From positions 11,023,820-11,087,819 of the forward strand of contig NC_058146.1 in the NCBI RefSeq assembly GCF_011075055.1: a stretch of 64,000 nucleotides of DNA, given 5' to 3'. The notes beneath the pieces were generated by a model. The model did no database searches. It saw only the letters and a program-made list of their open reading frames with translations, and had not been told where the DNA came from. The stretch is from Mangifera indica. Lineage: Eukaryota > Streptophyta > Magnoliopsida > Sapindales > Anacardiaceae. Every line of letters starts with the position of its first letter. Within the stretch, counting starts at the first letter, position 1. Position numbers and translations under genes: made by a program. This document shows positions 32,740 to 44,499 of this stretch, piece by piece.

Positions 32740-33490
32740 TCCCGTATTAAATTCATTCTATGAACAAGAACGGAAATTTTTGTTTCTAATTCACCATATA
32801 ATTAATGATGAAAATTTTTGTCTCCAATTCACAATATAATCAATGACATAAAAAATTGTCTTTAATTCATCACATAATCGAGGACAACAAAATTTGTCCC
32901 TAATTTCATTATACAATCAATGACAAAAAAAAAAATTATCCCCAATTCAACATACAATTAAGGATGAAAAATTTTATTCCTAATTTGTTATCAATCAAGG
33001 ACAAAAATATTGTTTTTAATTTATTGCATAATAAATGACGAAAAAATTTGTCTTAAATTCATTGTATAATAAGGACGAAAAAATTTGTCACTAATTCACT
33101 ATAGAATTTAGGATTAAAAATTTTGTCTCGTATTCATCACGTATTTAGCACAATATCAAAGACAAAAAATTTTATCCTTAAATGTGTTCTTTTTGGAACG
33201 AAAAATTTTGTCCATAATTGTGTTTTTTTTGGGGACGAAATAAAATTATTTGGGATGAAATCTGCCTCATTTATGGACAAAAAAATTTCGTCCCAAAATG
33301 TGTATCTTTTTATGACGAAACACTATTCTATCCATAATAACTAGTTACTAGGGATGATTTGTTTTTTCATAGGTATTACCAATTGCTAACACACATTTTT
33401 TAATGATTTAATCTTTTGTCTTGAATGATTTTTTAGGATGAATTTTTTACTTTTTGAGACAAAAAGTTTTGTCACCTTTTTATTAAATTT
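32740..33490. repeat. Right subterminal repeat array of the CACTA element
   Basis: Repeats of AAGGACGAAAAATTTTGTC-type words with AATTCATCAT spacers, complementary in style to the left array. Confidence 0.85.
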
Positions 33491-33502
33491 GTTGTAGTGA
33501 TA

Positions 33503-33584
33503 GGTTTAGACACCCTTTTTAATGATAATGATAATGTTTTTCATTATTTGCTACTCTCAAAGGGATGAATGTGAATGCAAAGAT
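33503..33584 (+). mobile_element. Copia Y continuation after the CACTA insertion
   Basis: Matches copia X from 20698 (GGTTTAGACACCC) to about 20785, then stops at the junction with the CNL3 upstream flank. Confidence 0.75.
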
Positions 33585-35808
33585 ATCTTCTTCATGGTTT
33601 TTGTTTGAGTCCTAATATTACTACTTTTGTCTATGAACATCGCCAACATTGGATGTCTTACAATTAATTTCTCCAACTATCTCTTGAAAAAAATCATGTT
33701 GACAACAAATGGCTAAAGACATTGGAAAATCTTGGAAAGGTTGGGGTCCTTGCTTCTTGTCAAAAATGTATATTGGTTCTATAAGTGTGGAGATCAAAAC
33801 TCATATTACACAAAACTAATTGACTTATGTTGAAATCCAATCCACACACTTACATACCACTCATTTTAATTAGATGTGAGACTCTCTTTCTTTTTATTTG
33901 AGTCTTCAACACCTTCGCTCAAGTGCAACTACCATAGGCTATTAGACCTATCGTTTGACTTAGTCAATTTTCGATTGGGTGCATTGTCACTTGTATCAAG
34001 GAACACTTAGACTGTTAGATCTGTTGTTCGACTCGTGCTTTGATACCATATCAGAAATATATTAGCCCTAGAGGTGTAAAGATCCAAACTCATATTATAC
34101 AAAATTAATTGGCTTGTGTTAAGGTCCAACCCATACACTTATATATCACTCACTTTACTCAATTTTATTAGATGTGAGACTCTTTTTCTTTTTATTTGAG
34201 TCCCAACACCCCTATTTAAGAGCAATTACCATAGGCTATTAAACTTCTTGTTTGGTTCAACTGGTTTTTGGTCAGGTGCATTGTCACTTGTATCTATGAA
34301 TACTTTAGGTTGTTAAACCTACCATTTGACTTGTGTTTTGATACCATGTCAAAAATATATATTGGGCCTATAAGTGTGAAGATCGAAACTGATATTACAC
34401 AAAACCAATTAGCTTGTGTTAAAGTTTAATCCACACATTCATATACCACTCATTTTAGTTAGATATAAAACTTTCTTTCTTTTCATTTGAGTCTCTAACA
34501 CTTCTCTAAAAAGCCAAATTGGCATGGGGTGTTAAGGATAAGATTCAAAAACTCAACAACACTGTTAATGCTATCAAATTTGCTCTTCTTGATGTTGAGG
34601 AATAGCATAACAAAATGAACCAACGGGTAACCAATTGGTTCCAAAGGCTTAAAGATGCATTTTACGATGCAAATGACTTGTCAGACAATTTCTTTACTAA
34701 ACTTCGATGGTGCAAGGTTTTGAATAGAAATAGATAGGCAAATGAGAATGTCATAAACTATTTTCAGTTAAGGATGTAGGTGTATGTCTATGAGGATTTT
34801 ACAGTGAAGATAATTGTTGAAAGATAATAAAATTTGCAACTCAAAACAAAATGAATTACAAGAATTCCTCAGAAAAGAAATTGATGGGAAAAGATATCTA
34901 CTAGTTTTGGATGATGTATGAAATGATAAGCAAAATAAATGGAATAAGTTGACTAATCTTTTAATGAATGGTTCAAAAGGAAGCAAGATATTGGTTACTA
35001 CACGTACTAAAGTAGTTGCTAAAGTTACTAGTAAACTTGAATATTATGTCTATACCTTGGTATCACTAGATGAAAAATAATCTTGGTTTTTGTTTGCTCA
35101 AATTGCCTTTAAACATGGGGTGGAATCATCAAATTCAAAATTAGTAAAGATGGGAAAGGGGATTGTAGCAAAGTGTGTTGGAGTACCTCTTATCATAGTG
35201 ATAATAGCACTATTATTGTCTGGTAATACTAAGTTAGATATTGGTTAAATTTTAAGGATAATGAAATGCCAAAGGTGATATTTTACCATCACTCAAGCTC
35301 AGTTATGATCATCTAGCTTCAAAATTGAAAGAATGTTTTCCCTATTGTGTATTGTTTCCTAAGGATTATAAGAATAAGAAACAAAAAATTATTTTTCTTT
35401 CGATGGCATAGAGGTTTCTTCAAATGTCAAACAATGAATGTTGAGAAGATGTTAGTAATAAGTATTTTAGGACTTTATTTTTAGGATCATTTTTCCAAAA
35501 TCCAGAACATGATAGATGGGGCAATATACTCGCTTGTAAGATACATGATCATATGCATGACCTTGCATAATTAATTATACGAATTGAATGCATAATGCAA
35601 ACTTTTGCTAAGGTTAAAAGTGTGAATGTAAGATATCGCTATTTATCATTTGATTGTGGTGAAGTAAAAACATCATGGACATTTCTAGTTGTGTTATATA
35701 GTGGAAATAATATAAGAACTTTGCTTTTGTTTTGTAGATTAAATTGGGGTTTCAACTTGGATGATGGTGATGAAATTTTAACAAGTTATGAATACTTATG
35801 AGCATTCA
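33585..35808 (+). pseudogene. CNL3 relic, 5' part (CC and NB-ARC)
   Basis: Decayed paralogue of CNL1/CNL2. About 33585-33680 matches the CNL2 5' flank; the CC region follows, split by a TRIM array (33758-34500). At 34738/34739 a deletion of about 345 bp removes the P-loop. The rest of the NB-ARC is readable with stops: RYLLVLDDV followed by a stop where Trp should be, KILVTTRTK, and a GLPL-like CVGVPL. LRRs begin after about 35530. A LINE interrupts at about 35809. Confidence 0.9.
33758..34500 (-). mobile_element. Tandem TRIM array (three LTRs, two interiors) in CNL3
   Basis: LTRs at 33758-33911, 34049-34208 and 34347-34500 alternate with two non-coding interiors (33912-34048, 34209-34346) of about 137 bp. 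On the minus strand each interior-side LTR end is followed at once by the primer-binding site TGGTATCAAAG. The whole array is flanked by a perfect 5-bp duplication CTTCT (33753-33757 and 34501-34505). CNL2 keeps the empty site with a single CTTCT. This is a head-to-tail TRIM dimer sharing its middle LTR. Confidence 0.92.
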
Positions 35809-35814
35809 TAACTT

Positions 35815-36660
35815 ATGGAAATTTATGATATTCCATTGGAATTTTGGAGTGCCAAATGGCTAAGTCACTTGACGAGTAGCCTTGGAAAGCCAATTTATTT
35901 GGACTTAGTAATAGATGATTGATTATAGTTGGAATTTGCGAGAGTGTGCATTGAAATGAAGATAAAAGAAAATTTTCCAAATTTTATTGACATGGAGCTA
36001 CCAAATGGAAGTAATATGGAATTAAAAGTTGAATACAATTGGAGGCTGTTGAAATATAGTAAATGTAAAAGTTATGGCCATGTTCAAGAAAAATGTAGAA
36101 TAAATGCTAAGAAGAAGTCTTAAAGTAGTGGCGTACATCCTAAAAGGAGTCTTGGAAACAAAAAAAGAAGCAACGATAAAGAGGCTTTTGTTAAAAAAAA
36201 TTTGTAAGAATGTAGTGCTACCAACTTAGGATATTATTGGTAATAGAATTAAGAAGCTTCCAGAACAATTTGTCACCTTATTGAGAAGGTAACGTTCAAT
36301 GAGAAAGAAGGGAGGATTGAGTCAATTCCTAAGGCTTATGAGACTAAATTAGTGGAAAAAGGAAAAGTGGTAATTAAGATTAGAAAGAAACAAGCTAAAA
36401 AGAGAAAAGACAAAGAGTCATTGATAAGTAAGAACAAAAATGGGAAACCTTTAGGCATTATAATCAATAAAGGTGGGAAAAGGGAAGAAGAGCCTAATTC
36501 AAATGATGATGAAATGGAATCTTCTTTAGTTATAACATTCAAAAAATTAGTAAAGGTAGATGAAAAAGATATAAATAGGGCCTTAAATATCACGATAAGC
36601 AAATTCCAAAAGAAGAAACTCGCTAAGAAGAGAAGGGAGTCTAATTCCACCAAAGCTTCT
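35815..36660 (+). pseudogene. LINE ORF1 fragment (DUF4283-like plus zinc knuckle)
   Basis: Begins IPLEFWSAKWLSHL, matching the plant LINE ORF1 RNA-binding segment (PLEYW, GLSHIAS, GKPLY), then a CCHC knuckle CSKCKSYGHVQEKC near 36055-36105, then a long Lys/Glu-rich tail. The ORF1 N-terminus is absent. Stops interrupt near 35924 and 36121. Confidence 0.8.
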
Positions 36661-36661
36661 A

Positions 36662-39600
36662 ATGATTAATCTTGTAGCTTGGAATATTAGGGGTTTGAAC
36701 TCCCCACTAAAACAAAAGGAAATCAAACTTGTTATAGCTAAGAATAAGATTGACTTGTGTGCTATTCTTAATACCAAGGTGAGGAAAGAAAACATAAAGA
36801 AGATTAGAAGAAATATTCTTGGTGATTGGGATTTTGTGAATAACAATAACCTACATAATAGAGGTCGTATTTAGGTGGCTTGAAACCAAAAAATTGTGAA
36901 TGTGTCGATTATCAATATAGATAAACAAAGCATTCATATAGAGGTTATTATTTTATCCAACAAAGATAAGTTTTTTGTGACTATGGTTTATGGTATGAAT
37001 TGCTATATTGATAGAAAAAAGCTTTAGGAGAAGCTTGAAAAGATTTATGAATGCTTAAATCAATCCCTGTGGATCATCCTTGGAGACTTTAATGCCATAA
37101 GAAATAGTCAAAAGAAAGATAGAGGTTTTAATTCATAGGAAAGACATAAAGATGAGTTAAATGAGTGCTGAAAGAATATTCAAATGGATGACCTTAGATA
37201 TATAGATAGTTTCTACACTTGGAACAACCAAAGTGAAGGAGAAAAGAAAGTGAGTTGCAAGTTTGATAGAATTCTTGCAAATCAGAAATAGGTGGACAAA
37301 TTTTCATGATCTTTTGGTTAGTTCCTTCTCGAAATCATTTTAGATCACTATTAGAGTATCCTCATTGGTAGGAAAGATATGCAAACTAGAAGGCCTCCTT
37401 TCAAGTTCTTCAACTATTAGACGAAGGATTGGAACTTCATACAAATTATGGAAAGTGTTTGGAAGAAAAATATAAGAAGTAGTCCCATGTTTAGGCTTTA
37501 TTCTAAGCTTAAATTAGTCAAGGCTAAATTAAAGGAGTTAAACAAGAAGGAGCATTAGTGTTTATCCAACAGAGTTAAGCTTGATAGGAATGATCTAAAA
37601 AGAAGTCAAACTAAGCTTTCTAGATCCCCTTATGATGGTAGCTTTATTGAAGAAGAAAAAAAGAAAGCTCAAGAGTTTAGAAGATTAAGTTGGAGAAATG
37701 AGTCTTTTATAAATAGAAATCTAGAGTGAATTTGTTAAAAGAGGATGATCAAATTACTTGTTATTTCCATAAGTGCACTAAAGGGAGAATTAATGGAAAT
37801 GCCATTGAAAACATTTGTTGTGAGGATGGAGAACTTGTGAAGGATTAAGAGAAGGTGAAGATGAAGTTCATTAATTTCTTTAAAAAGCTTCTTCAAAAGC
37901 AAAGTCATGTGGAGGAGGAGAGGAATATTGAGGAGGTGCTTGATTATAAAATTCCCATAGAGAAAAGTCGTCACATGATTGGAGAGGTCATAAGAGAAAA
38001 GATAAAAGAAGTCATCTTTGTCATGGGCAATAATAAGGCCCCAAGTTTAGATGGCTTTAGAGCTTATTTTTATAAGAAGGCTTGAAATATGGTTAGTCAA
38101 GATGTGACTGAAGCTATCAAGGATTTTTTCAAGAACGGTGCTCTCCTTAAAGAGGTAAATTGCACCATTACTGCACTTGTTCCTAAATGTCCTAATCTTA
38201 CTTTTTGTAAAAACTTTAGACCTATTTCTTGTTATAATACAATCTATAAATGTATTACTAAGATTATGGCAAATAAACTCAAGTGTATCCTCTCTAACTT
38301 CATTAATCAAACCCAAATAGCCTTCGTAGAAGGAAGAAAGATTGGTGATAATAGCCTTCTTTGCCAAAAGCTAATGTATAAATACTATAAGGAGAATGGG
38401 GTCAACAAAAGATATGTCATAAAAGTTAACCTCTTCAAGGCTTATGATACAGTTAGATAAGAGTTTTTATTGAAAGTGCTCTATGTGATTAGGGTTCACC
38501 CTACTTTTGTAGGATGGAATAAGGAGTGCATTACCACTTATTCCTAGTCTATTTGCATAAATGGGGAATTAAAAGGTTTCTTCAAGAGTTCTAGAGGGTT
38601 AAGACAAGAGGACCCTATATCCCCTTATCTCTTTGTTTTTGCCATAAAGGTTCTCTCTAAAATCCTCCAAAAAATAGTAGTTAAAGATGGGTTTGAGTTT
38701 TATAGAAGTGTAAAAAGAATGGTGTCACTCACCTTTGTTTTACGGATGATCTCATTATTTTTTGTAAAGCTAGTGTTACAGTTATTGACTTAGTGGAATT
38801 TTGTAAGTGGTCAGGTTTGAAGGCTAATATGAACAAAAGTTATGTTTTCTCTCTGGAGTAACTAAGGATAAGAAGCTTGAGATGACTAGGCACTTACATT
38901 TTGAGGAAGGGATTCTTTCTTTTTCTCACCTTAGTGTCTTTATGATCTCTTCCAAACTCTCCTTTAATGATTGCAAACCTCTTTTAAGCTGTATTTTAGG
39001 AAGAATTCTTTCTTGGAAAAACAAGTTTCTTTTTTTTGCTGATAAACTTGTGCTTATCAACTTCATGTTATTTAGTATTCAAATTTATTGGGCCTCTATA
39101 TTTATGCTTCCTTTTAAGGTAATCAAAGAGATTGAATCAATGGTGAGAGCTTTCTTTTGGATGAAGTTGGTTAAAATAAAAGGAAAGTCAAAGTACCTTG
39201 GAATGAAGTATGCAAGCCAAAAAATGAAGAAGGTTTTGGAATTTTTAGCTGCAAGGAATAAAATAAGGTTGCCTTTTCAAAACACATATGAGACCTTTGC
39301 AACCCTTTAAACACCTCTCTTCGGGTAGATTGGATTAAAACTAAAAGAATTGGGAATAAAAGTTTATGGGAGATAAATGTTGAAAATTCTAACCCTTGGA
39401 ATTAGAAGAAATTAATTAATCTTAGGGAGTTTATGAATAATAGAATCAAGATGGAGATTCATAATGGTAAGGCTGCTTTTCTTTGGAAGGATTGTTGGCA
39501 TCCCCTTGGTCCTATTATTGATAGGTTTGGAAAAAGAATTGCCTATAAAGATTGTTTGAATTTAAATTGCAAAATGAAGATGATAGTAAATTGAAAAGCT

Positions 39601-40010
39601 TAAAGATGGCCTACTGTTTTGTCTTGGAATTTGATAGAGGTTAAGAACCTAATTGATTTTCTGCCTTCTGGTGAAAGGGGCAAGTTGGTGCAGCTCCCCA
39701 ACCATGATGGTAAGTTCTCTATCAATATAGCTTGGAATGAAATTAAAGCCAAAAGGCAATAGGTTTATTGGAGTGGAGTGATATGTCATAAAAAATATAT
39801 TCCTAGACATCTTCTTTTTCTTTGATAGCTATGAAGGGAAAACTTCCCACGAGAGCTAAACTTACAAAGTATGGTGTTATTAATTTGGCAAAGTTTATCC
39901 TTTGTAATGAAAAAAAAGATGAATTGAACGACATTCTCTTCTAATGCTCTTTTAGCCAATTCATTTGGTATAGGTTGCTATAGTTGTGCCATAAAAGATA
40001 AATTTGTCAA
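36662..40010 (+). pseudogene. LINE ORF2 (endonuclease, reverse transcriptase, zf-RVT)
   Basis: Endonuclease: NLVAWNIRGLNSPLKQKE at the start, LGDFNAI near 37085. RT: MGNNKAPSLDGFRAYFYKK (about 38020-38085), NFRPISCYNTIYKCITK (38210-38265), RGLRQEDPISPYLFVFA (about 38595-38645) and a catalytic FTDD near 38740. After RT: LSWKNKFLFFADKLVL and a zf-RVT-like RAKLTKYGV near 39850. Domain order is that of plant L1 elements. Frameshifts and stops throughout. Confidence 0.87.
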
Positions 40011-41124
40011 CCCTGGAGCATTTATGTGGAAGGGATCACTCATTCTTAGAGGAAAAACAACTTGCCAAATTTGATGTGCAAGATGAGCCTTGTGACCATG
40101 ATGTATGCAATTTGGATGGAAAGAAATTGAAGGTGTTTCTCAAATGTATTTTCTTCCAAAGCATAGATTATAGGCAACATTAAAAGATTTTATGGACATA
40201 AAGGAGTAGAGTTTGAGAATATGAAAAATCAAGAAGGAATGAAAAAGTTGCTAAGAGATGAGGTTTGTCGAGTTGTATCTTCAAAGAAGAATTACAATGT
40301 TAATACTTTGGATTGCTTGTTTGTGGCTGGATTATCTAACTTGTGGGTTATTTTCCATGTTTACGTTAGATATGTTGAGATGGCCAAGGTTGTTTAAGAA
40401 GGTTGAGCCCTAGGTTTCAGTTTTGTTTCATAGCAGTGTGTTTCGTAAGAGTCTAGCAAAAAGATTAATGACCTTTTTATTGTTGCTTCTTGTGGTTGGT
40501 TCTTTTTTAGCTTTTGTTTTCATCCTATTGGTCCATCCTTTGATTGCTTAGTTAAGTTGTTGATAGTCTTGTTTAAGATAAAAGCTATGTTGAAGGCCTT
40601 TCTTGCTTGTTCCCTGATTCTTGTTAGCCCCTTGTTCTCCTTGTCATTAAGAATTCTGAAGGCAGAAGCTATGTTGCCCTTTTATTTCTGGTTAGGTAGC
40701 TGCATTGATATTTGCTAGATTTTGCCCTTTAAGGAAGCTGCTTCTATTAGTTTCAATTTGTAGGAATCTTTTTTGTTGGTTGGATAACTTCATTTTGCTT
40801 ACTGGAGTTGCTCCTTGCTTTTCTTTCCATTCTGAGAAGGCATAGAGTTTGTGGTTAGTGTTGTCATCTTGTCTTGTTGTACATGTGTAAATAGATGTAT
40901 ATGGTTATTTTTGTTTATGGTTGTAAATGTGTTTTGGGTTGGTTTGTTCTTTAGTCTTTATGTGCAGTGCTCTCTATTGTTTTCAATCTTGTTTTTGTTT
41001 GGCGGGATAAAAAGAAAGGGAGTGGTGTTCTTGGGTTGTTATATGTCTTTGACTCTACCATTTCCTTTGTTTTAGGCTTTTGGGTTCCTTTGCTTTATTC
41101 AATACTTACACACTTAGCAAAAAT

Positions 41125-41863
41125 AAAAAAACTGTTGAGTTCAAATAGGGAAGTTTTGAGTTTAATTGGTGAGTTAAAGTATTTGCGATGTCTTAATTTT
41201 TTTGGTATAGATATTAAACTACTCTTTGATTCATTGTAGAGACTAGTAAATTTGGAAACATTAGACCTCTTTTACTATAGTAAGCTTATGGAACTACCAA
41301 GAGATATTTAAAAAAAATGGTGAACCTTAGGCTTCTTATAAATAAAAGTGTAATTCTTTAATTGGAATACCAAATGGATTGAGGCATTTAACTAATCTTT
41401 AGACTTTACCACTATCTGTAGTAAGCCAAAGAACTAAACGAGCCAATAGAAAAAGTAATCATAGTGGGATAAAGGAATTATATGGGCTGAACAACTTGAG
41501 AGGAAAACTCAAGATTAAAAACCTAAAATTTGAGGCAAGTAGAAAGTCGACTAACTTATATGGGAAGCAATTTCTTCGGTCTTTGACATTGGATTGGTGA
41601 AGAAGTGATGATACAGAGGTTAAAGGAAATGAAGGAATAGATGAAGTAAAGGTGTTAGAAGGTCTAAAGCCACACCCAAATCTAAAGAAAATCAGTGTGA
41701 GATCATTCATGGGTGTTAAACTGTGTGATTGGCTTTTTTCTCTTACAAAGTTAACTTCAGTTAGTATTAAAAAATGTAGAAGATGCAGACATATCCCACT
41801 ATTGGATACATTGCCATGTTTGAGGACTCTGTTTCACATCGCTAGCAACATTCTTGTGTGATA
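41125..41863 (+). pseudogene. CNL3 relic, 3' part (LRRs)
   Basis: Resumes with LLSSN and matches CNL2 from about 48640 to 49320 (LTSVSIKKCRRCRHIPLLD near 41755-41810), with stops and indels. The last third of the LRR region is gone: at about 41835 the match ends and unrelated sequence follows. Confidence 0.87.
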
Positions 41864-41911
41864 GAAATCTCATAACACATTAGGTGAACAATTCACATTA
41901 TCAATCTATTG

Positions 41912-42195
41912 GTTGAAGATAGGGTTGATGAGATTAAACAAGTTATTAAAAACATCCAAGAGAGTGTTAAGAATGTCAAAACAAGTGAGGTGAGGTAGTT
42001 GTCATTGTGAGTTTTTGAAGATTTTCAATGACGTAACCAATATAGTAACAAGATTAAGGAGATTTTTACAGAACAAGAATTTGATCTTGATCAGTATGTG
42101 GCAAGCATGATTACTAGGATAACAATTAAGTTTGATAAGTATTAAGAGAGGTAAATGTGTCTATGGCTATTGCCAAGCACTATGGATTTGAGGTA
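41912..42195 (+). pseudogene. Possible hAT transposase fragment
   Basis: In one frame, with stops, it reads EIKQVIKNIQESVKNVKTSE and later QYVASMITRITIKFDKY. The pattern IRESVKYVKxS followed by Mxx(K)FDKYW is typical of plant hAT (RICESLEEPER-like) transposases. Only a short piece remains; assignment by memory of the family only. Confidence 0.4.
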
Positions 42196-42199
42196 AATA

Positions 42200-42980
42200 A
42201 CTTGAAATGAATTGTGGCTTTTTTTATTTTTACATATTTTGTTCTCATTAGACATATTACTAATTTTCTTATTTCTACTTTGTTATTTATCTTTGTGATT
42301 TTTCTATGATAAAGTTTGATATGGTAAGTTGATTTTTTCCATTTTATATTGTTAATAAAAGACAATAGAATCATTATACAATGAACATGTGGACATTGTT
42401 TCCTCAAAAAAACAAAGCATCGCACAATCACAAACACAGTTTATTGAATCGAGTCTAATTTTTCATTAACTACTTGTTTAAAAACTTTATTTAAAATATT
42501 ATGTATTTATTTGGATGTCAACCTTGTAGGCAAAACATCTAAGTCTCTAATTTCCCATGGTAAATCGATTAGAAATGAAGTTTGGTAGTTCTTAAGGAAG
42601 CACATGTGGAGGATATAATAAAAACCAATCCTTTAGTTAAAGCTGGAAATCTACTTAGAAAAAAGTTGTGTAAAGACTGCCCAACATTCAATCATGTCAT
42701 ATTTTAATACACTTTCATATTGGCAAGACAATCCAAACAAGGACAAAATGCTTTCCCTTAAGGCAACTGATATCGTGGCCTTTGAGAGAACATTCAACAT
42801 TTCTTCTAGAGTAATATAGCAAAACTTTAGTTATAGAAACTATAAATATGTCTATGTATAAAGGTGGTTAAGTCAGAATCATGCATTGAATGAAAAAATA
42901 TGAAAAGTTAGTCAGTTACTTTGTACAAATGTCTATTCCTTCTACTTATCATTCATTTTCTTGGTTGGCAATCTAATTTA
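42200..42980. other. AT-rich sequence without recognisable gene
   Basis: No conserved frame, no repeat shared with other parts of the window. Possibly more decayed hAT sequence. Confidence 0.3.
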
Positions 42981-42989
42981 TTTATTTAT

Positions 42990-43159
42990 GAGCAATGTTA
43001 TATGTACATAGTTTTTTACATAATTTGGGTATATAAATGATGTGTCATCATTTAATTAAGTATTACTTTATCTTTAATTTAAAATCATCTAATCGCATGA
43101 TAATATATTATCTGTGTATCCAAATTATAAATAAAAAATATGTATACATAGTTTTATTA
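42990..43159 (+). mobile_element. MITE, Mutator-like (9-bp target duplication)
   Basis: 170 bp, begins GAGCAATGTTATATGTACAT and ends TATACATAGTTTTATTA. Flanked by perfect 9-bp duplications TTTATTTAT (42981-42989 and 43160-43168). Same family as the element at 61675-61855. A 9-bp duplication is the Mutator-superfamily hallmark. Confidence 0.82.
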
Positions 43160-43689
43160 TTTATTTATCTATGTCATATATTTTCATGCAGATTTATAAT
43201 AAAATTGATGTTACATTGCCTCTAAGAGGAAGTAGTCACCCCTCTTCTAGGCCAGCCACTACACATAAACCACCTATAGATAATAAATGAGGTGTTTCTT
43301 TGAAGTTTGGTCACTTAGCATGAAAGACAATCTCTGATAAAACAATAAAGGGATAAAAAGAATTGAAAACTTATAGAGTTAGAGAGATTGCAAATAGATT
43401 TTGTTAGTTTTGCTAATTTTGTTGTGACTGCAAATAGGAGAATGAGATTGAGTTTGTCTTTTGTATTTGATAGGTAATAGTGTTTACTTGTAATGATGCT
43501 TTCCACTCAACTCATTCTTATGGTTTGTCCTAATTTGTTCCTTGCATTGTATTTGTGATTCTCCAAACCAAAATATTGTAAAATTGATGAATGTTTTTAT
43601 GTTTTGGCTTTTGTAATGAGTAATCTGTATTTGTTATTCAAATAATTAAAAGAATTCCATTTGAAGATACTTTAATTAAATTTGCATTT

Positions 43690-43915
43690 TAATTCTCGAA
43701 CTCGATTATGGTTAAGCTTGTATCTATAGTATTGAGTCCATACAAGTTGAGCATAAACATCACTTGACACATTGAGCTTTAACTTGAGCATATATCCTTC
43801 AAAATTCATTGAACTTGATTATGTCTAGGCTCAAGTTCAACTCTTCTTATGCTAAGTTAAGCTCAAGTAAGTTAAAACTCAAACTCAACTCAATTTGAGT
43901 CCATCCCTAATTTTA
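43690..43915. repeat. GAGTTTGAGCTC-type dispersed repeat, inverted copy
   Basis: Ends (on this strand) CTCAATTTGAGTCCATCCCTAA, the complement of the start of the repeats at 15675 and 60085. Words like AAGCTCAAGTAAG recur within it. Confidence 0.5.
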
Positions 43916-43929
43916 GATTACTAATTTGC

Positions 43930-44490
43930 TTTGTGAATAGACGATACAGAATTTTGCACCAGATAATAAAATCTTATGATTATTTAGTGCACGTTCATAT
44001 GAATTTTCAATAATTCTACACATTATTATAGATCCTGAGTGGCCTAGATAGTTATGTCAAAGCATAAATTCTTTTGAATCAGAGAGCTTCTTGTTTGATG
44101 TTGTATAGTTTTCAATTGTCTTTATAATTATATAATACAATCTGATGATAAAGTGGACCATTTTTCTAGTACAAACCTTTTTTTGGAAGCATTACCAATT
44201 ATACAAAGGAATTCTACACCACTTTCACTCATGGTTTTTATTTGATAACATTATTTCTTATATCTTTAAACTTAAGTAGATTTTTGATTGGATCTATTTG
44301 AATATAATACATCATTTATGCTTAATTTGGTCTCATTTTTCAATAAAATTATGGTTTTTCTGAAGCTTTCAACAAGATTTATTGATCCTGAAATCATGTT
44401 TACTTTAGCTTCAATTAGTGCTAAAGTTAAGAATAATTTCTTTTCTTTAATAATTGTGTATGTTGTTGCACTATTTACCAAACATATATC
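43930..44490 (-). pseudogene. Ty1-copia protease/pre-integrase relic, antisense
   Basis: Minus strand reads, with breaks, VNSATTYTIIKEKKLF, MISGSINLVESF, LSINDVLYSNRS and then LGHSGSIIMCRIIENS and LNNHKILLSGAKFC. These match the copia protease (normally DSGTTHTI) and GAG-pre-integrase (LGHPGxxMMRRIIENSHGH). The active-site DSG is altered to NSA. A different copia family from X and Y. Confidence 0.78.
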
Positions 44491-44499
44491 TCCATCATC

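Larger units (their letters stand above)
27734..33499 (+). mobile_element. CACTA (En/Spm-type) DNA transposon inserted in copia Y
   Basis: 5766 bp with terminal inverted repeats CACTACAACAAAT and ATTTGTTGTAGTG. Flanked by a 3-bp target duplication ATA (27731-27733 and 33500-33502). Copia X keeps the uninterrupted site (TTTTTATAGGTTTAG near 20695), which confirms both ends. Both subterminal regions are packed with repeats of the GGGACGAAA/TTTCGTCCC type, the usual transposase-binding arrays. No transposase-sized frame is present (longest open stretches are under 90 codons), so it is non-autonomous. Orientation is arbitrary. Confidence 0.92.
35809..41124 (+). mobile_element. L1-type LINE, 5'-truncated and decayed, inserted in CNL3
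   Basis: Starts inside ORF1 and runs through ORF2 to an A-rich end (about 41112-41124), after which CNL3 LRR sequence resumes. 5' truncation and an A-rich 3' end are what target-primed reverse transcription leaves. It carries endonuclease, RT and zinc-finger RT-associated regions but many stops. About 22 bp of CNL3 near the left junction is also missing. The target duplication is unclear because of the A-run. Confidence 0.88.

Noticed and set aside
36336..36653. 105-codon minus-strand frame within the LINE
   Set aside because: Complement of the Lys-rich ORF1 tail; low complexity.
43690..43915. GAGCTC-rich stretch as a regulatory array
   Set aside because: Also present at 15675 and 60085 in non-genic debris; more likely a dispersed repeat.
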